A stretch of 64,000 nucleotides of DNA from Salinisphaera hydrothermalis (GCF_040361195.1 NZ_APNE01000002.1), one strand, 5' to 3'; numbered from the stretch's first letter, positions 37,545-46,834 are shown. Program-made: numbers and translations. The notes: generated by a model from the letters alone, not told the origin.

Positions 37545-38240
37545 TCAGCGTTTCTGGTACTGCGCGCTGCCGAACATGTTCTCCATGGCCTCGCTGTCCT
37601 GGCTGAGATCGGTGTGGTGGTCAGCCAGTACCTGCAGGCCTTTCTTCACGTTCTCGCGGTCGCCGATCATTTCGAACCAGCGGCGCACGTTCGGATAGTC
37701 GTCGATGTTGACGCCCTGGGTCTCGGCCGAGCGCAGCCACGGCCAGGTCGCGATGTCGGCGATCGAGTAATCGTTACCGGCCAGGAATTTGGTGTCGGCC
37801 AGCCGACGATCCATCACGCCGTACAGTCGATTGGCCTCGTTCTCGTAACGCTTGACCGCGTATTCGATCTTCTCCGGCGCGTACTTGTTGAAGTGATGCG
37901 CCTGGCCGAGCATCGGCCCGATGCTGCCCATCTGGAACATCAACCACTGGATCGCGTCGTAGCGCTTGACCGGATCCTTCGGCAACAGCCGATCGGCCTT
38001 GTCGGCGAGATACATCAGGATCGCGCCCGACTCGAACAGCGCGTACGGCTTGCCGTTGGGCCCGTCCTGGTCGACGATCGCCGGGATCTTGTTGTTCGGG
38101 CTGATCTTGAGAAATTCGGCGCCGAACTGGTCACCCTTGCCGATGTTGATCGGATGCGCGGTGTACTCGGCGCCGATCTCCTCGAGCATGATGTGCACCT
38201 TGTGCCCGTTCGGCGTGGTCCAGGTATACAGATCGATCAT
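37545..38240 (-). CDS. Glutathione S-transferase, Nu-class (YfcG/YghU-like)
   Basis: 231 residues. N-terminal thioredoxin-like half MIDLYTWTTPNGHKVHIMLEE with PNNKIPAIVD and FESGAILMYLADK (glutathione site), then the all-helical half with YSIADIATWPW. TPNGHK is where YfcG-type enzymes use Thr/Asn rather than Tyr/Ser/Cys; these have disulphide-bond reductase activity. ATG 38240 is preceded by GAGGACG. Divergent from the SDR gene across 134 bases. Confidence 0.9.
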   Translation of the reverse strand: MIDLYTWTTPNGHKVHIMLEEIGAEYTAHPINIGKGDQFGAEFLKISPNNKIPAIVDQDGPNGKPYALFESGAILMYLADKADRLLPKDPVKRYDAIQWLMFQMGSIGPMLGQAHHFNKYAPEKIEYAVKRYENEANRLYGVMDRRLADTKFLAGNDYSIADIATWPWLRSAETQGVNIDDYPNVRRWFEMIGDRENVKKGLQVLADHHTDLSQDSEAMENMFGSAQYQKR

Positions 38241-38374
38241 GGATTGTCGTCCTCGGGGGACCGTAGAAGTCCCCTCTTGTAAAAAACCAACACATGCCAA
38301 AGGTTGTGAGGGTAAACACAGATTCAAGCCGGCGCGTTCGTCGGCTTGTCCGCAATCCGCTTGAAGGAGCAACC

Positions 38375-39013
38375 ATGCATGTACTGGTCGTAGGCGCTCA
38401 CGGCAAGATCGGCCGCCGTTTCATCCATGCGATCGACGGCAGCGAACACACGGCCCGCGCCATGGTCCGTGACAGTGGCCAGATCGACGAAATGAAAGCC
38501 ATTGGTGCGACCGACGTCGTTGTCGCCGATCTCGAAGGCGATTGCAGCGAAGCCCTCTCCGGCTGCGATGCGGTCGTCTTCACCGCCGGCTCCGGCGGCC
38601 ATACCCCGCCGGAGAAAACCGAGGACGTGGATCGCAACGGCGCGATTTCGATCATCGATCAAGCTGTTTCCGCGGGCGTGCGTCGCTTCGTGATGGTGTC
38701 ATCGATGAACGCCGACACGCCGGAAAACGGCTCGGAGGAAATGCAGCATTATTTCCGCGCGAAGGGCGCGGCGGATAATCATCTGCGTTCGACCGACCTG
38801 GAATACACCATCGTGCGGCCGGGCAAACTCACCGAAGACGACGGCACCGGGCAGGTGGATATCGCCAAGGATCTGGGCCGCTACGGCGAGATCCCGCGTG
38901 ATGACGTCGCCCGCGTGCTGCTGATGACGCTGGACTCGCCCAACACGATCTGCAAGCACTTCGAGGTGCTGTCCGGCGACACGCCCATCGAAAAAGCCCT
39001 GCGCGGTGTCTAG
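38375..39013 (+). CDS. NAD(P)-binding atypical SDR (YwnB/YhfK-like)
   Basis: 212 residues. GxxGxxG motif in VVGAHGKIGRRFI at the start, then RFVMVSSMNADTP and YTIVRPGKLTEDDGTG, typical of the atypical-SDR5/NAD(P)-binding group. AAGGAG at 38364-38369 fixes ATG 38375. The active-site Tyr/Lys pair of classical SDRs is not present, so it may act as an NADPH sensor or reductase. Overlaps the next gene by eight bases. Confidence 0.85.
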   Translation: MHVLVVGAHGKIGRRFIHAIDGSEHTARAMVRDSGQIDEMKAIGATDVVVADLEGDCSEALSGCDAVVFTAGSGGHTPPEKTEDVDRNGAISIIDQAVSAGVRRFVMVSSMNADTPENGSEEMQHYFRAKGAADNHLRSTDLEYTIVRPGKLTEDDGTGQVDIAKDLGRYGEIPRDDVARVLLMTLDSPNTICKHFEVLSGDTPIEKALRGV

Positions 39014-39674
39014 CGCGGCCCGCCCCACGCGGCTCGCTTTCGATGCGGAGGCCGCCGTCGAACACTTGGCGGCGGTCGATCCGGTGCTCGGCGCGCTCAT
39101 GCAGCGCGCCGGGCCGTATCGGCCGAGCACCAACGCCGCCCCGGACGTGTTCCATTCGTTGATGCGCGCGATCGTCTATCAGCAATTGTCGGGCAAGGCG
39201 GCCGGCACCATTCATGCCCGCGTACTCGCGGCGCTGAATGCGGGTGACGCACCGGGCGCGGCGGCCATCCAGGCCGCCGACGATGCCACGTTGCGCGGCG
39301 CCGGGCTGTCGGCCAACAAGCTGGCCGGGCTGCGAGCGCTTGCCGCTGCCCAGCTCGCTGGCGAACTGCCCGATGAATCGCGCATCGACGAATACGACGA
39401 CGCCGAGCTGATAGAACGCTATTCGGCTATCCGTGGTATCGGGCGCTGGACCGTGGAAATGCTGCTGATGTTCCACCTCGGCCGGCCGGACGTCATGCCC
39501 ATCCACGACCTGGGCGTGCGCAAGGGCTATGCCGTGACCTACGGTCTCGATGCCCTGCCCAAGCCCAAGGCGCTGGAAGCGGCGGCCGAGGCCTGGCGGC
39601 CTTATCGTTCGGTGGCCAGCTGGTATATGTGGCGGGCGCTGGAGGCCGAGGGCGCCGCGCCACAACCCCAATAG
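39006..39674 (+). CDS. DNA-3-methyladenine glycosylase II (AlkA-like)
   Basis: 222 residues from a GTG overlapping the SDR gene. Helix-hairpin-helix-GPD family: YQQLSGKAAGTIHAR, then the hairpin IRGIGRWTVEMLLMFHLGRPDVMPIHDLG with the catalytic Asp. Removes alkylated purines in base excision repair. It lacks the N-terminal beta domain of E. coli AlkA and is of the shorter bacterial type. Convergent with otsA, four bases apart. Confidence 0.9.
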   Translation: MSSAARPTRLAFDAEAAVEHLAAVDPVLGALMQRAGPYRPSTNAAPDVFHSLMRAIVYQQLSGKAAGTIHARVLAALNAGDAPGAAAIQAADDATLRGAGLSANKLAGLRALAAAQLAGELPDESRIDEYDDAELIERYSAIRGIGRWTVEMLLMFHLGRPDVMPIHDLGVRKGYAVTYGLDALPKPKALEAAAEAWRPYRSVASWYMWRALEAEGAAPQPQ

Positions 39675-39678
39675 TCGT

Positions 39679-41169
39679 CTATTGGTTCGCCCCGGCAGCG
39701 CGCAGAAATTCTTCGACCCAGTCGAACGCGTTGTGGCTGCGGATGATTTCGCGCATGGCGTCCATGCGCCGGCAGCGCTCTTCGCGTGCCATGTAGCAGG
39801 CCTCGTGGATACGCTCGGCGGTGGAGACAACGTCGTGCGGGTTCACCAGCAGTGCATGGTCGCCCAGTTCGGCCGCCGCGCCGGCGAATTCGCTGAGAAT
39901 CAGCACGCCATCGCTATCCCGCTGGGCGGCGCAGAATTCCTTGGCCACGAGATTCATGCCGTCCTTGAGCGGGGTCACCAGCGCGATATCGGCGACCTGG
40001 TAATGCGCCATCAGTTCGGCCGGATCCATGCTGTGGAAGCTGTAGTGAATCGGCACCCAACCCGGTTCGGTGAACTCGCCGTTAATTTCGCCGACCAGCC
40101 GCTCGATCTCTTCCTTTTGCTCGACGTACTGCGGTACCCGCTGGCGCGACGGGACCACGTGTTGTTGCAGCGTCACGCGGGTGCGCAGTTCCGGATAGCG
40201 CCGTAGCGCCTCGCGGAATGCCTCGAATTTCTCGGGCAGCCCCTTGGTGTAATCGAGCCGGTCGACGCCGATCACCACCGTTCGATCGCGCCAGTTCTCA
40301 CGAAAACGCTGTACCTTGGTCAGCGAATCCTCGCTGGCAGCCATACGTTCGATATGGTCGTAGTCGATGCTGATCGGCAACGTGCCGATGCGCAGCTGCT
40401 GCTTGTCACGCGTGAGGCCGTCATCGCCGATGTTGATATCGATGCCGTACTCGCCCGCCTGGGTCTCGACATGATCGAACAGCGTCGTGAGCACATCGAG
40501 AAAATTGATCCGGTCGGTGACGGTCTGGACGCCGATGAAGTCGTAACTCAGCAGCGCATACACGATCTCGCGCCACCACGGCAGGTTGCAGAAGATATCG
40601 GCCGTCGGAAACGGAATATGCTGGAAGAAGCTGGCCCGATTGTAGACGCCGAGCGCGCGCAATTCGTCGGCCACGTTCACGAGGTGATAATCGTGCACCC
40701 AGACGAAATCGCCGGCGCGCGCGACTTCGCTGATGCGATGCGCGAACTCGCGATTCACGCGCTGATAGGCCTGCCAGTAATCCGGCTCGAACCGGCATGC
40801 CGTGAAGCGGTTATGGAACAACGGCCAGATGACTTCGTTGGAAAAGCCTTCGTAGAAGTCGGCAATATCATCGCGGGTGAGCGCGACCGGCTCCAGACGA
40901 TAGGCGCTGTCGGCGTTGTACCGGGCGTCGAGCACATCGCGCAGCGTATCGGTCGCCTCGTCGGCGATGCCCGGCCAGCCAACCCAGACCCCGCCGCGCC
41001 GCCGCATCACCGGATCCAGGGCCGACACCAGACCCCCGGCTGCAGGGTGCGTCTGCCAATCGTTATCCTCGGTGCGTTCCAACGACATCGGCAGTCGATT
41101 GGATACCATCACCAGACGCCGGCCATCGACCTGGCCGCCCTCTTTCGACTTGCTATCCTGGCTCGCCAT
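39679..41169 (-). CDS. otsA: Trehalose-6-phosphate synthase
   Basis: 496 residues, GT20 family; UDP-glucose plus glucose-6-phosphate to trehalose-6-phosphate. Motifs: VSNRLPMSL with THPAAGGLVSAL, WVHDYHLVNVADEL, VDRLDYTKGLPEK and TPLKDGMNLVAKEF. Starting at ATG 41169 the protein has a 20-residue polar lead before VMVSNRLP; an ATG at 41109 would remove it. With the upstream start, its ATG overlaps the otsB ATG on the other strand (sequence CATG). Stress or osmolyte synthesis. Confidence 0.96.
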   Translation of the reverse strand: MASQDSKSKEGGQVDGRRLVMVSNRLPMSLERTEDNDWQTHPAAGGLVSALDPVMRRRGGVWVGWPGIADEATDTLRDVLDARYNADSAYRLEPVALTRDDIADFYEGFSNEVIWPLFHNRFTACRFEPDYWQAYQRVNREFAHRISEVARAGDFVWVHDYHLVNVADELRALGVYNRASFFQHIPFPTADIFCNLPWWREIVYALLSYDFIGVQTVTDRINFLDVLTTLFDHVETQAGEYGIDINIGDDGLTRDKQQLRIGTLPISIDYDHIERMAASEDSLTKVQRFRENWRDRTVVIGVDRLDYTKGLPEKFEAFREALRRYPELRTRVTLQQHVVPSRQRVPQYVEQKEEIERLVGEINGEFTEPGWVPIHYSFHSMDPAELMAHYQVADIALVTPLKDGMNLVAKEFCAAQRDSDGVLILSEFAGAAAELGDHALLVNPHDVVSTAERIHEACYMAREERCRRMDAMREIIRSHNAFDWVEEFLRAAGANQ

Positions 41170-41929
41170 GACGAATCTGCCCGACCCAGAAGAACACTGG
41201 GCCCTTTTTCTGGATGTCGACGGTACCTTAATCCATATCGCCGAACATCCGGACTCCGTTCAACCCTCGCCTCGCCTAGGGGAAATCCTCAACGCCGCCG
41301 CCGACGCGTTCGACGGCGCCCTGGCCCTGGTGTCCGGCCGGCCGATCGCCGAGATCGATCGGCTCACCGAGCGGGTCGCGCCAGCCGCTTCCGGCCTGCA
41401 CGGACTCGAGCTGCGTACACCGGCTGGCGGCTATGAGGCCCCGGATCACGATACGCCCGGCATGCATACAGCTCGCGAGCGCCTGCAAGCGCTGACCGAC
41501 GAGCACGCCGGACTCTATCTTGAAGATAAACAAGCCACGCTGGCGCTGCACTTTCGCCAGGCCGACGACACGGCACGGCGCGCGGCCGAAGATGCGATCG
41601 ATGCCATCAAGAACGACGCCGGCGGCGCCTTGTCCGTGCTCGCCGGCAAGTCCGTCCTGGAGCTCAAGCCGGCGCGCGGCAACAAGGGCCGCGCCCTACA
41701 ACGTCTGATGAGCGATCCGCCTTTTGCCGGTCGTTGCCCGGTGTACGTCGGCGACGACGTCACCGACGAAGCGGCTTTCGTCGCGGTCAATTCGCTCGGG
41801 GGGGTATCGATACGGGTGGGCGAACCCGCCGTGAGTGCGGCACGGTATCGGCTGAACACCGTAGACGAGGTATTGGCATGGCTGGAGCAGATCGCCACCA
41901 CACTCAATCCCGAGACGCCGCCGACCTGA
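41168..41929 (+). CDS. otsB: Trehalose-6-phosphate phosphatase
   Basis: 253 residues, HAD family. Motif I FLDVDGTL (catalytic Asp16, Asp18), LVSGRP (motif II), LELKPARGNKGRAL (motif III Lys) and YVGDDVTDEAAF (motif IV). ATG 41168 shares two bases with the otsA start codon on the opposite strand, and no clear ribosome-binding site is seen. The 3' end overlaps the GH15 gene by 52 bases. Confidence 0.95.
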   Translation: MTNLPDPEEHWALFLDVDGTLIHIAEHPDSVQPSPRLGEILNAAADAFDGALALVSGRPIAEIDRLTERVAPAASGLHGLELRTPAGGYEAPDHDTPGMHTARERLQALTDEHAGLYLEDKQATLALHFRQADDTARRAAEDAIDAIKNDAGGALSVLAGKSVLELKPARGNKGRALQRLMSDPPFAGRCPVYVGDDVTDEAAFVAVNSLGGVSIRVGEPAVSAARYRLNTVDEVLAWLEQIATTLNPETPPT

Positions 41930-43692
41930 ATCTGGGTCTGATCGGCAACGGTCAGATCGCAGCCCTGGTGGATGCACAGGCCCGCATCGTATGGGGCTGC
42001 TTTCCCGATTTTCAGGGCGACCCGCTGTTCAGCCAGCTGGTCGACGACCAGGACCGCGGCTATTACGAGATCGGCATCGACGATTGTGTCTCGATCGAAC
42101 GCGAATACGTCCGCAACACCGCGATTCTCCAGACCACGATGCGCGATGCCCGCGGCGGCGCGGTCCGGGTGACCGACTTCGTCCCGCATTTCTGGCAGTA
42201 CGGGCGTGAATTCCGGCCCCTGATGATCGTGCGCCAGATCACGCATCTGGCCGGCACGCCGCGCGTGCGGGTGCGCATGCGGCCGGTCTGCAATTATGGC
42301 GCCGACGACCTGCGCATCACGCGCGGCTCGAACCACCTGCGCTATGTCTCGGATGCACGCGTGCTACGGCTGACCACCGATGTGCCGATCAGCTACATCC
42401 TCGACGAACGCGCGTTCGTGCCCAACGGCACGCATACGCTGGTGGCGGCGTCGGATGAAACCCTGCCCGAGTCACCGGCGGAAATCGGCCGGCGCTTTTT
42501 CGAACAAACCCGCGACCACTGGCGCAACTGGGTACGTACGCTGTCAATCCCGTACGACTGGCAGCCGGCGGTGATCCGCTCGGCGATCACGCTCAAGCTG
42601 TCGACCTATACCGAAACCGGCGCCGTGGTCGCGGCCATGACCACCTCGATTCCGGAGGCGGCCGGCACTCAGCGCAACTGGGACTATCGCCACTGCTGGC
42701 TGCGCGATTCGTATTTCGTGATTCGCGCGCTCAACCGGCTCGGCGCGACATCGATCATGGAGAACTATCTCCATTACATCATCAACCTGGTCGCCAACGC
42801 CGAGGACAATACACTGCAACCGGTGTATGGCATCAACGGCGAGGCCGAGCTCACCGAAACCGAGGCCGAGCATCTGGCGGGCTATCGCGGCATGGGTCCG
42901 GTCCGGGTCGGCAACGATGCCTACCGCCAGATCCAGCACGATGTGTACGGCAGCGTCATTCTGGCCATCACCCAGATCTTTTTCGACGAGCGTCTGTCGC
43001 ATCTCAAGGACGAGGCCCTGTTCCGGCATCTCGAGCCATTGGGCGAAAAAGCGCTGGCCAACTACCGCACGCCCGACGCCGGCATCTGGGAATATCGCGG
43101 TCGCGAACGTATCCATACCCACTCGGCGCTGCTGTGCTGGGTCGCCTGCGACCGGCTCGCCCGGATCGCGCGACATCTGGAGCTCGATCAGGACGCTCAG
43201 CGCTGGCAGCGCGGCGCCAACGAAATCCATGCAGATATCTGCGACAACGCCTGGAACGAGGCGCGCAACAGCTTCGTCGAGTCGTTCGGCGGCGAGGATA
43301 TCGATGCCGCGCTGTTGCTGATGAACGAGTTGTCGTTCCTGCCGGCGGACGACCCGCGCTTTATCGGCACGGTCGAAGCCGTGGGCGAAACACTCAAGCG
43401 CGGCGACTATCTGTTCCGCTATGCCGCGGCCGACGACTTCGGGGCGCCGGAAAACGCGTTCAATATCTGTACCTTCTGGTACATCGAGGCGTTATCGTCG
43501 ATCGGGCGTACGGACGAGGCCCAGCGCCTGTTCGATAACATGCTTGCGCACCGCAGCGATCTCGGCATGCTCTCCGAAGACATCGACCCGAAGACCGGCG
43601 AGCTCTGGGGCAACTACCCGCAAACCTACAGCATGGTCGGCATCATCAATGCCGCACTGCACCTGTCGCGGCGCTGGGAAGAAGTACTTTAA
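41878..43692 (+). CDS. Glycoside hydrolase family 15 protein (trehalase/glucoamylase-like)
   Basis: 604 residues. N-terminal beta-sandwich domain (about 1-250), then the (alpha/alpha)6 barrel with QRNWDYRHCWLRDSY (near 268-278), GMGPVRVGNDAYRQIQHDVYG and a glutamate in GIWEYRGRERIHTHS. The C-terminal LSEDIDPKTGELWGNYPQTYS provides the second acidic region. GAGG at 41867-41870 supports ATG 41878, inside the otsB end. Bacterial GH15 proteins next to otsAB are often trehalases; glucoamylase or dextranase activity remains possible. No signal peptide, so cytoplasmic. Confidence 0.88.
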   Translation: MAGADRHHTQSRDAADLNLGLIGNGQIAALVDAQARIVWGCFPDFQGDPLFSQLVDDQDRGYYEIGIDDCVSIEREYVRNTAILQTTMRDARGGAVRVTDFVPHFWQYGREFRPLMIVRQITHLAGTPRVRVRMRPVCNYGADDLRITRGSNHLRYVSDARVLRLTTDVPISYILDERAFVPNGTHTLVAASDETLPESPAEIGRRFFEQTRDHWRNWVRTLSIPYDWQPAVIRSAITLKLSTYTETGAVVAAMTTSIPEAAGTQRNWDYRHCWLRDSYFVIRALNRLGATSIMENYLHYIINLVANAEDNTLQPVYGINGEAELTETEAEHLAGYRGMGPVRVGNDAYRQIQHDVYGSVILAITQIFFDERLSHLKDEALFRHLEPLGEKALANYRTPDAGIWEYRGRERIHTHSALLCWVACDRLARIARHLELDQDAQRWQRGANEIHADICDNAWNEARNSFVESFGGEDIDAALLLMNELSFLPADDPRFIGTVEAVGETLKRGDYLFRYAAADDFGAPENAFNICTFWYIEALSSIGRTDEAQRLFDNMLAHRSDLGMLSEDIDPKTGELWGNYPQTYSMVGIINAALHLSRRWEEVL

Positions 43693-43706
43693 GCGCCGGT
43701 TTACAA

Positions 43707-43728
43707 CGGCCGGGCACAAGCCCGGCCG
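43707..43728. terminator. Hairpin between convergent GH15 and quinone oxidoreductase genes
   Basis: CGGCCGGGC (43707-43715), loop ACAA, GCCCGGCCG (43720-43728). A strong GC stem in the 47-base convergent gap, but no T-run on the plus side and only a short one on the minus side. It is probably a weak bidirectional stop. Confidence 0.5.
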
Positions 43729-43739
43729 TCGCGGCCGCA

Positions 43740-44741
43740 CTACTGACGTACGAGTACGATCTTGCCGAGATGGCTGCCCGACTCCATCGCGGCATGGGCT
43801 TCGTTGGCCTGTGCAAAATCCATGCTGCGATCCACCATCGGCCGTAGTCGCCCAGCTTCAAACAGTGGGCGCAGACGGTCGTCGAACAGCCGCGCCATCC
43901 CGATGCGCCGCTCCAGCGGGAGGCTGCGCATGGTCATCGCCACGAGCGACAGCCGCCGCATGAGCAGCGTGCCCATATTCAGCTCCGTCTTGGCGCCGCC
44001 CATGATCCCGATCTGGACTTGGCGCCCCTCGTCGCGCAGCGCGGCGAGATTGTCCTCGAGCGCGGACGCGCCGACGAAATCGAGTACCACATGCGCCCCG
44101 CCGGTCTGCTGGCGAACCCGTTCGGACACGCCGTTGTCGCCGTCGACAGCGCCCAGATCGAATGCCGGACCGAGACCGAGCGACTTGAAGCGCGCCGCCA
44201 GCTCGTCGAGTCGTTCCTGGGCACGGCTGGTAGCAATCGAACGGCTGCCCAGCGCCGCAATCAGCTGCAGCGCGGCCACGCCGACGCCCGATGTCGCGCC
44301 GCGAACCAGCGCCCACTGCCCCGGCGCCAGGCCGCCTTCAAGAAACAAGCCGCGATAGGCGGTCAGAAACGCCTCCGGCACGGCCGCGGCATAGGCATAG
44401 TCGTAGTGCGCCGGCAACGACATGGTTTCGCGTTCGTGCACCACGATCTGCTCGGCATAGGCGCCGCCCCCGATCAGGCCCATGACGGCATCGCCGACCT
44501 TGCGCCCGGTGACGCGCTTGCCGACCGCTGCGATCTCGCCGGCGTACTCGAGCCCCGGTCGCTGGGGATCGAAGCCCGCGGGCGGCGGATACGCACCCTG
44601 GCGCTGCAGAATATCGGCCCGATTGATGCCGATCGCCCGAACATCGACGAGCACCTCGTCCGGCCCCGGTTTGGGCGCCTTGATGTCGTGCAGCACCAGC
44701 GTCCCTGAATCATCCTTATCGTCGATGAACCATGCGCGCAT
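43740..44741 (-). CDS. NAD(P)H:quinone oxidoreductase (zinc-independent MDR, PIG3-like)
   Basis: 333 residues. GroES-like N-terminal half with INRADILQRQGAYPPPAG and PGLEYAGEIAAVG. The nucleotide-binding half has RGATSGVGVAALQLIAALG. No zinc-ligand cysteines, so it belongs to the quinone oxidoreductase branch of medium-chain reductases, using NADPH to reduce quinones or enals. ATG 44741 begins the conserved MRAWFIDDKDD. Confidence 0.9.
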   Translation of the reverse strand: MRAWFIDDKDDSGTLVLHDIKAPKPGPDEVLVDVRAIGINRADILQRQGAYPPPAGFDPQRPGLEYAGEIAAVGKRVTGRKVGDAVMGLIGGGAYAEQIVVHERETMSLPAHYDYAYAAAVPEAFLTAYRGLFLEGGLAPGQWALVRGATSGVGVAALQLIAALGSRSIATSRAQERLDELAARFKSLGLGPAFDLGAVDGDNGVSERVRQQTGGAHVVLDFVGASALEDNLAALRDEGRQVQIGIMGGAKTELNMGTLLMRRLSLVAMTMRSLPLERRIGMARLFDDRLRPLFEAGRLRPMVDRSMDFAQANEAHAAMESGSHLGKIVLVRQ

Positions 44742-45117
44742 AGCGATATTGCCTCGAAGGAATCGGTGTTCGGCCCGGGGCACCGCCTGACATGCGTCGG
44801 CGTGCCGGCCGGCCTGGGAACAGCACGATACACATTGCACGCCACGCGGGCCATGCTTGCCGGCATCGAACAACGTGCCCATCGAACGTGAGCCCCGCAT
44901 CGCCCCCGCCACCGATCCAGATCGCGACGACGAACCTGGCTTGTCGAGCGGCCTGTCGCCAGACCGGCCGCTCGCAATACAACGGCTGTAACGCCTTTAA
45001 GACCAAGCCTAACCGCGGCTGAACGCGCGGGGCGGGCGACACTCTTCTACTCGTAAACGATTGCGTTAAACTGCCAGTCGACATTTTTACAGAAGAAGCC
45101 CGCCCAGGGAGATTTCG
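44742..45117. other. Intergenic region upstream of lipoprotein gene
   Basis: 376 bases between divergent genes. The right end holds AGGGAG before the lipoprotein start and a weak TTGCGT box. A long in-frame stretch on the minus strand has no recognisable motif. I see no gene here. Confidence 0.5.
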
Positions 45118-45579
45118 ATGTACAAGACTCTGAGCCTGTTCAGCGCCCTCGTTCTGGCCGTGTCGATGATCGGCGGCTGTGCCAACTGGAGCAACTCCGA
45201 TACCGGTACCCTGCTCGGCGGGGCAGCCGGCGGTGCACTCGGTTCGCAGATCGGCAGCGGCACCGGTACGACCATTGCCACGGTTGTCGGCACGCTGGCG
45301 GGTGCGGCGCTGGGTAACAAGGTCGGTCAGCACTTCGATCAGAAAGATCGCCAGCACTTCGGCACCGCACTGGAATCCAACCAGACCGGCAAGACTTCGA
45401 GCTGGAGCGACCCGAACAGCAACGAAAGCTACTCGGTAACCCCGACCCGTACCTACAAGCAGGGCAACCAGCCGTGCCGCGACTTCACCATGAACGCGAC
45501 CGTCGATGGCCAGCCCAAGAAGGTCACCGGTACGGCCTGCCGTCAGCCGAACGGCACCTGGAAGGTCGTGAACTCGTAA
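45118..45579 (+). CDS. Glycine-zipper 2TM lipoprotein (17-kDa antigen-like)
   Basis: 153 residues. Lipoprotein signal: Lys near the N-terminus, hydrophobic core, and lipobox IGGC with Cys21. Then a glycine-zipper double segment (GGAAGGALGSQIGSG and ATVVGTLAGAALGNKVG), followed by a soluble C-terminal domain with two cysteines (QPCRDF, TACRQP) that could form a disulphide. Similar to the outer-membrane 17-kDa surface antigen/SlyB-Omp16 type proteins. AGGGAG precedes the start and a strong terminator follows. Probably outer-membrane anchored. Confidence 0.88.
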   Translation: MYKTLSLFSALVLAVSMIGGCANWSNSDTGTLLGGAAGGALGSQIGSGTGTTIATVVGTLAGAALGNKVGQHFDQKDRQHFGTALESNQTGKTSSWSDPNSNESYSVTPTRTYKQGNQPCRDFTMNATVDGQPKKVTGTACRQPNGTWKVVNS

Positions 45580-45608
45580 TCGCGAGTTTCATCGACGGAT
45601 GATCCGAA

Positions 45609-45635
45609 AGCCGGGCCACGCGCCCGGCTTTTTTT
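45609..45635 (+). terminator. Terminator after lipoprotein gene
   Basis: AGCCGGGC (45609-45616), loop CACGC, GCCCGGCT (45622-45629), then a seven-T run. Confidence 0.9.
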
Positions 45636-45662
45636 ATGCCCGCCGCCTGCCGAGATTTCTTC

Positions 45663-46100
45663 ATGCCTGAACAACCGCAACGCCCTGCCCGCGACGCCTA
45701 TGTCTGGTTCTGCGACATGCCCACACGCTGGATGGACAACGACGTCTACGGCCACGTCAACAACGTGACCTACTACTCGTATTTCGACACCGCCGCCAAT
45801 CGCTATCTGATCGAAGCCGGCGGCCTGGATATTCACACCGACCCGGTCGTCGGTTTCGTCGTATCGTCCAACTGTCGCTACCACGAACCGATCGCGTTTC
45901 CCGACCCGCTCGAGGTCGGGCTGCGCGTCGACCGACTCGGCAACCGCTCGGTGACCTACGGGCTGGCCATCTTTGTGGCCGGAGCCGAGACGGCCAGCGC
46001 CGACGGTGAATTCGTGCATGTATTCGTCGACCGGGCGAGCGGGCGCTCGACCGCCGTGCCCGACAAGCTGGCGCGGGCCCTGGGCGAGCTCTGTCGCTGA
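45663..46100 (+). CDS. Acyl-CoA thioesterase, hotdog fold (YbgC/FadM-like)
   Basis: 145 residues. MPTRWMDNDVYGHVNNVTYYSYFD carries the 4HBT catalytic Asp and the helix of the hotdog fold, and FVVSSNCRYHEPIAFPD follows. Hydrolyses acyl-CoA thioesters. I prefer ATG 45663; an ATG at 45636 lies directly against the preceding terminator T-run. Confidence 0.88.
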   Translation: MPEQPQRPARDAYVWFCDMPTRWMDNDVYGHVNNVTYYSYFDTAANRYLIEAGGLDIHTDPVVGFVVSSNCRYHEPIAFPDPLEVGLRVDRLGNRSVTYGLAIFVAGAETASADGEFVHVFVDRASGRSTAVPDKLARALGELCR

Positions 46101-46234
46101 CGCGAGCGGCAGATCTGGCGCACAAGCGACACGAGAAACGGGTTTCATTAAGACTGGGCCAGCCAATCACATGGGTGAGTTATCCAGAACTGAAACGAGG
46201 TATCAATTCAAGCCACCGGGCGATATTAAGACTG

Positions 46235-46748
46235 GGTTTCGCACTGTTGTGCGAGCCACTTTCGTTTGCTTGTCCAAACGAAAGTAACCAAAGGAAAAGA
46301 CACCCTACCTTGCGCCGATGCTACGCATCGGTGCCCTGTGCGGCTCCGGCCGCAAGAGGGACAGCCGCGCAACTCGCGCTGCTGCGCAGCACTCAGACAC
46401 ACGGCTGTCTTTTTCCTCTTGCAGCCTCCACTGCTCGGCGCTGCGCTCAAGGGGACCCGAATACAGCGCGGGCCCGCAACACTTCGGTGTACTCGCGATG
46501 CTTGAGAGATGGGTTTGTATTACGTCCCGTCTGAGGCGACGGAGACGCGCAGCGGCGACGGGTGTCCGGTGCATCGCGCCGGTGCGGCAAGATGTCTGAG
46601 GACGGCCAAAGCCGTCCGAGTTTTTGCCGCATCCCGTTGTCGCGAGCATCGGAGTGGACCGGCGCAGCCGGCGCCGATGCGGGTGCTCTTTTCTTGGTTC
46701 CTTCTTTTGAGCAAGCAAAAGAAGGGACTCGCACTACAGTGCGAAACC
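46235..46748 (+). repeat. Hairpin-ended 0.5-kb repeat element, copy 1
   Basis: About 514 bases with inverted ends of about 60 bases. Left end: CGCAC TGTT GTGCG (46240-46253) then ACTTTCGTTTG CTTGTC CAAACGAAAGT (46258-46285). Right end: CCTTCTTTTG AGCAAG CAAAAGAAGG (46700-46725) then CGCAC TACA GTGCG (46730-46743). The interior has more hairpins, for example CCGATGC TAC GCATCGG and GGACGGC CAAA GCCGTCC. Long runs match the other two copies by eye. No transposase. Confidence 0.85.
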
Positions 46749-46834
46749 AGAGTCCAACTCAACTGGTGGTTCAAGATATTAGACGCCCAAACCAACCTTT
46801 CGCGCGGGGAAAACTCGTGAGTCGGACGTGACCT

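Noticed and set aside
44742..45357. Minus-strand ORF across the lipoprotein promoter region
   Set aside because: It runs antisense into the lipoprotein gene and has no recognisable features.
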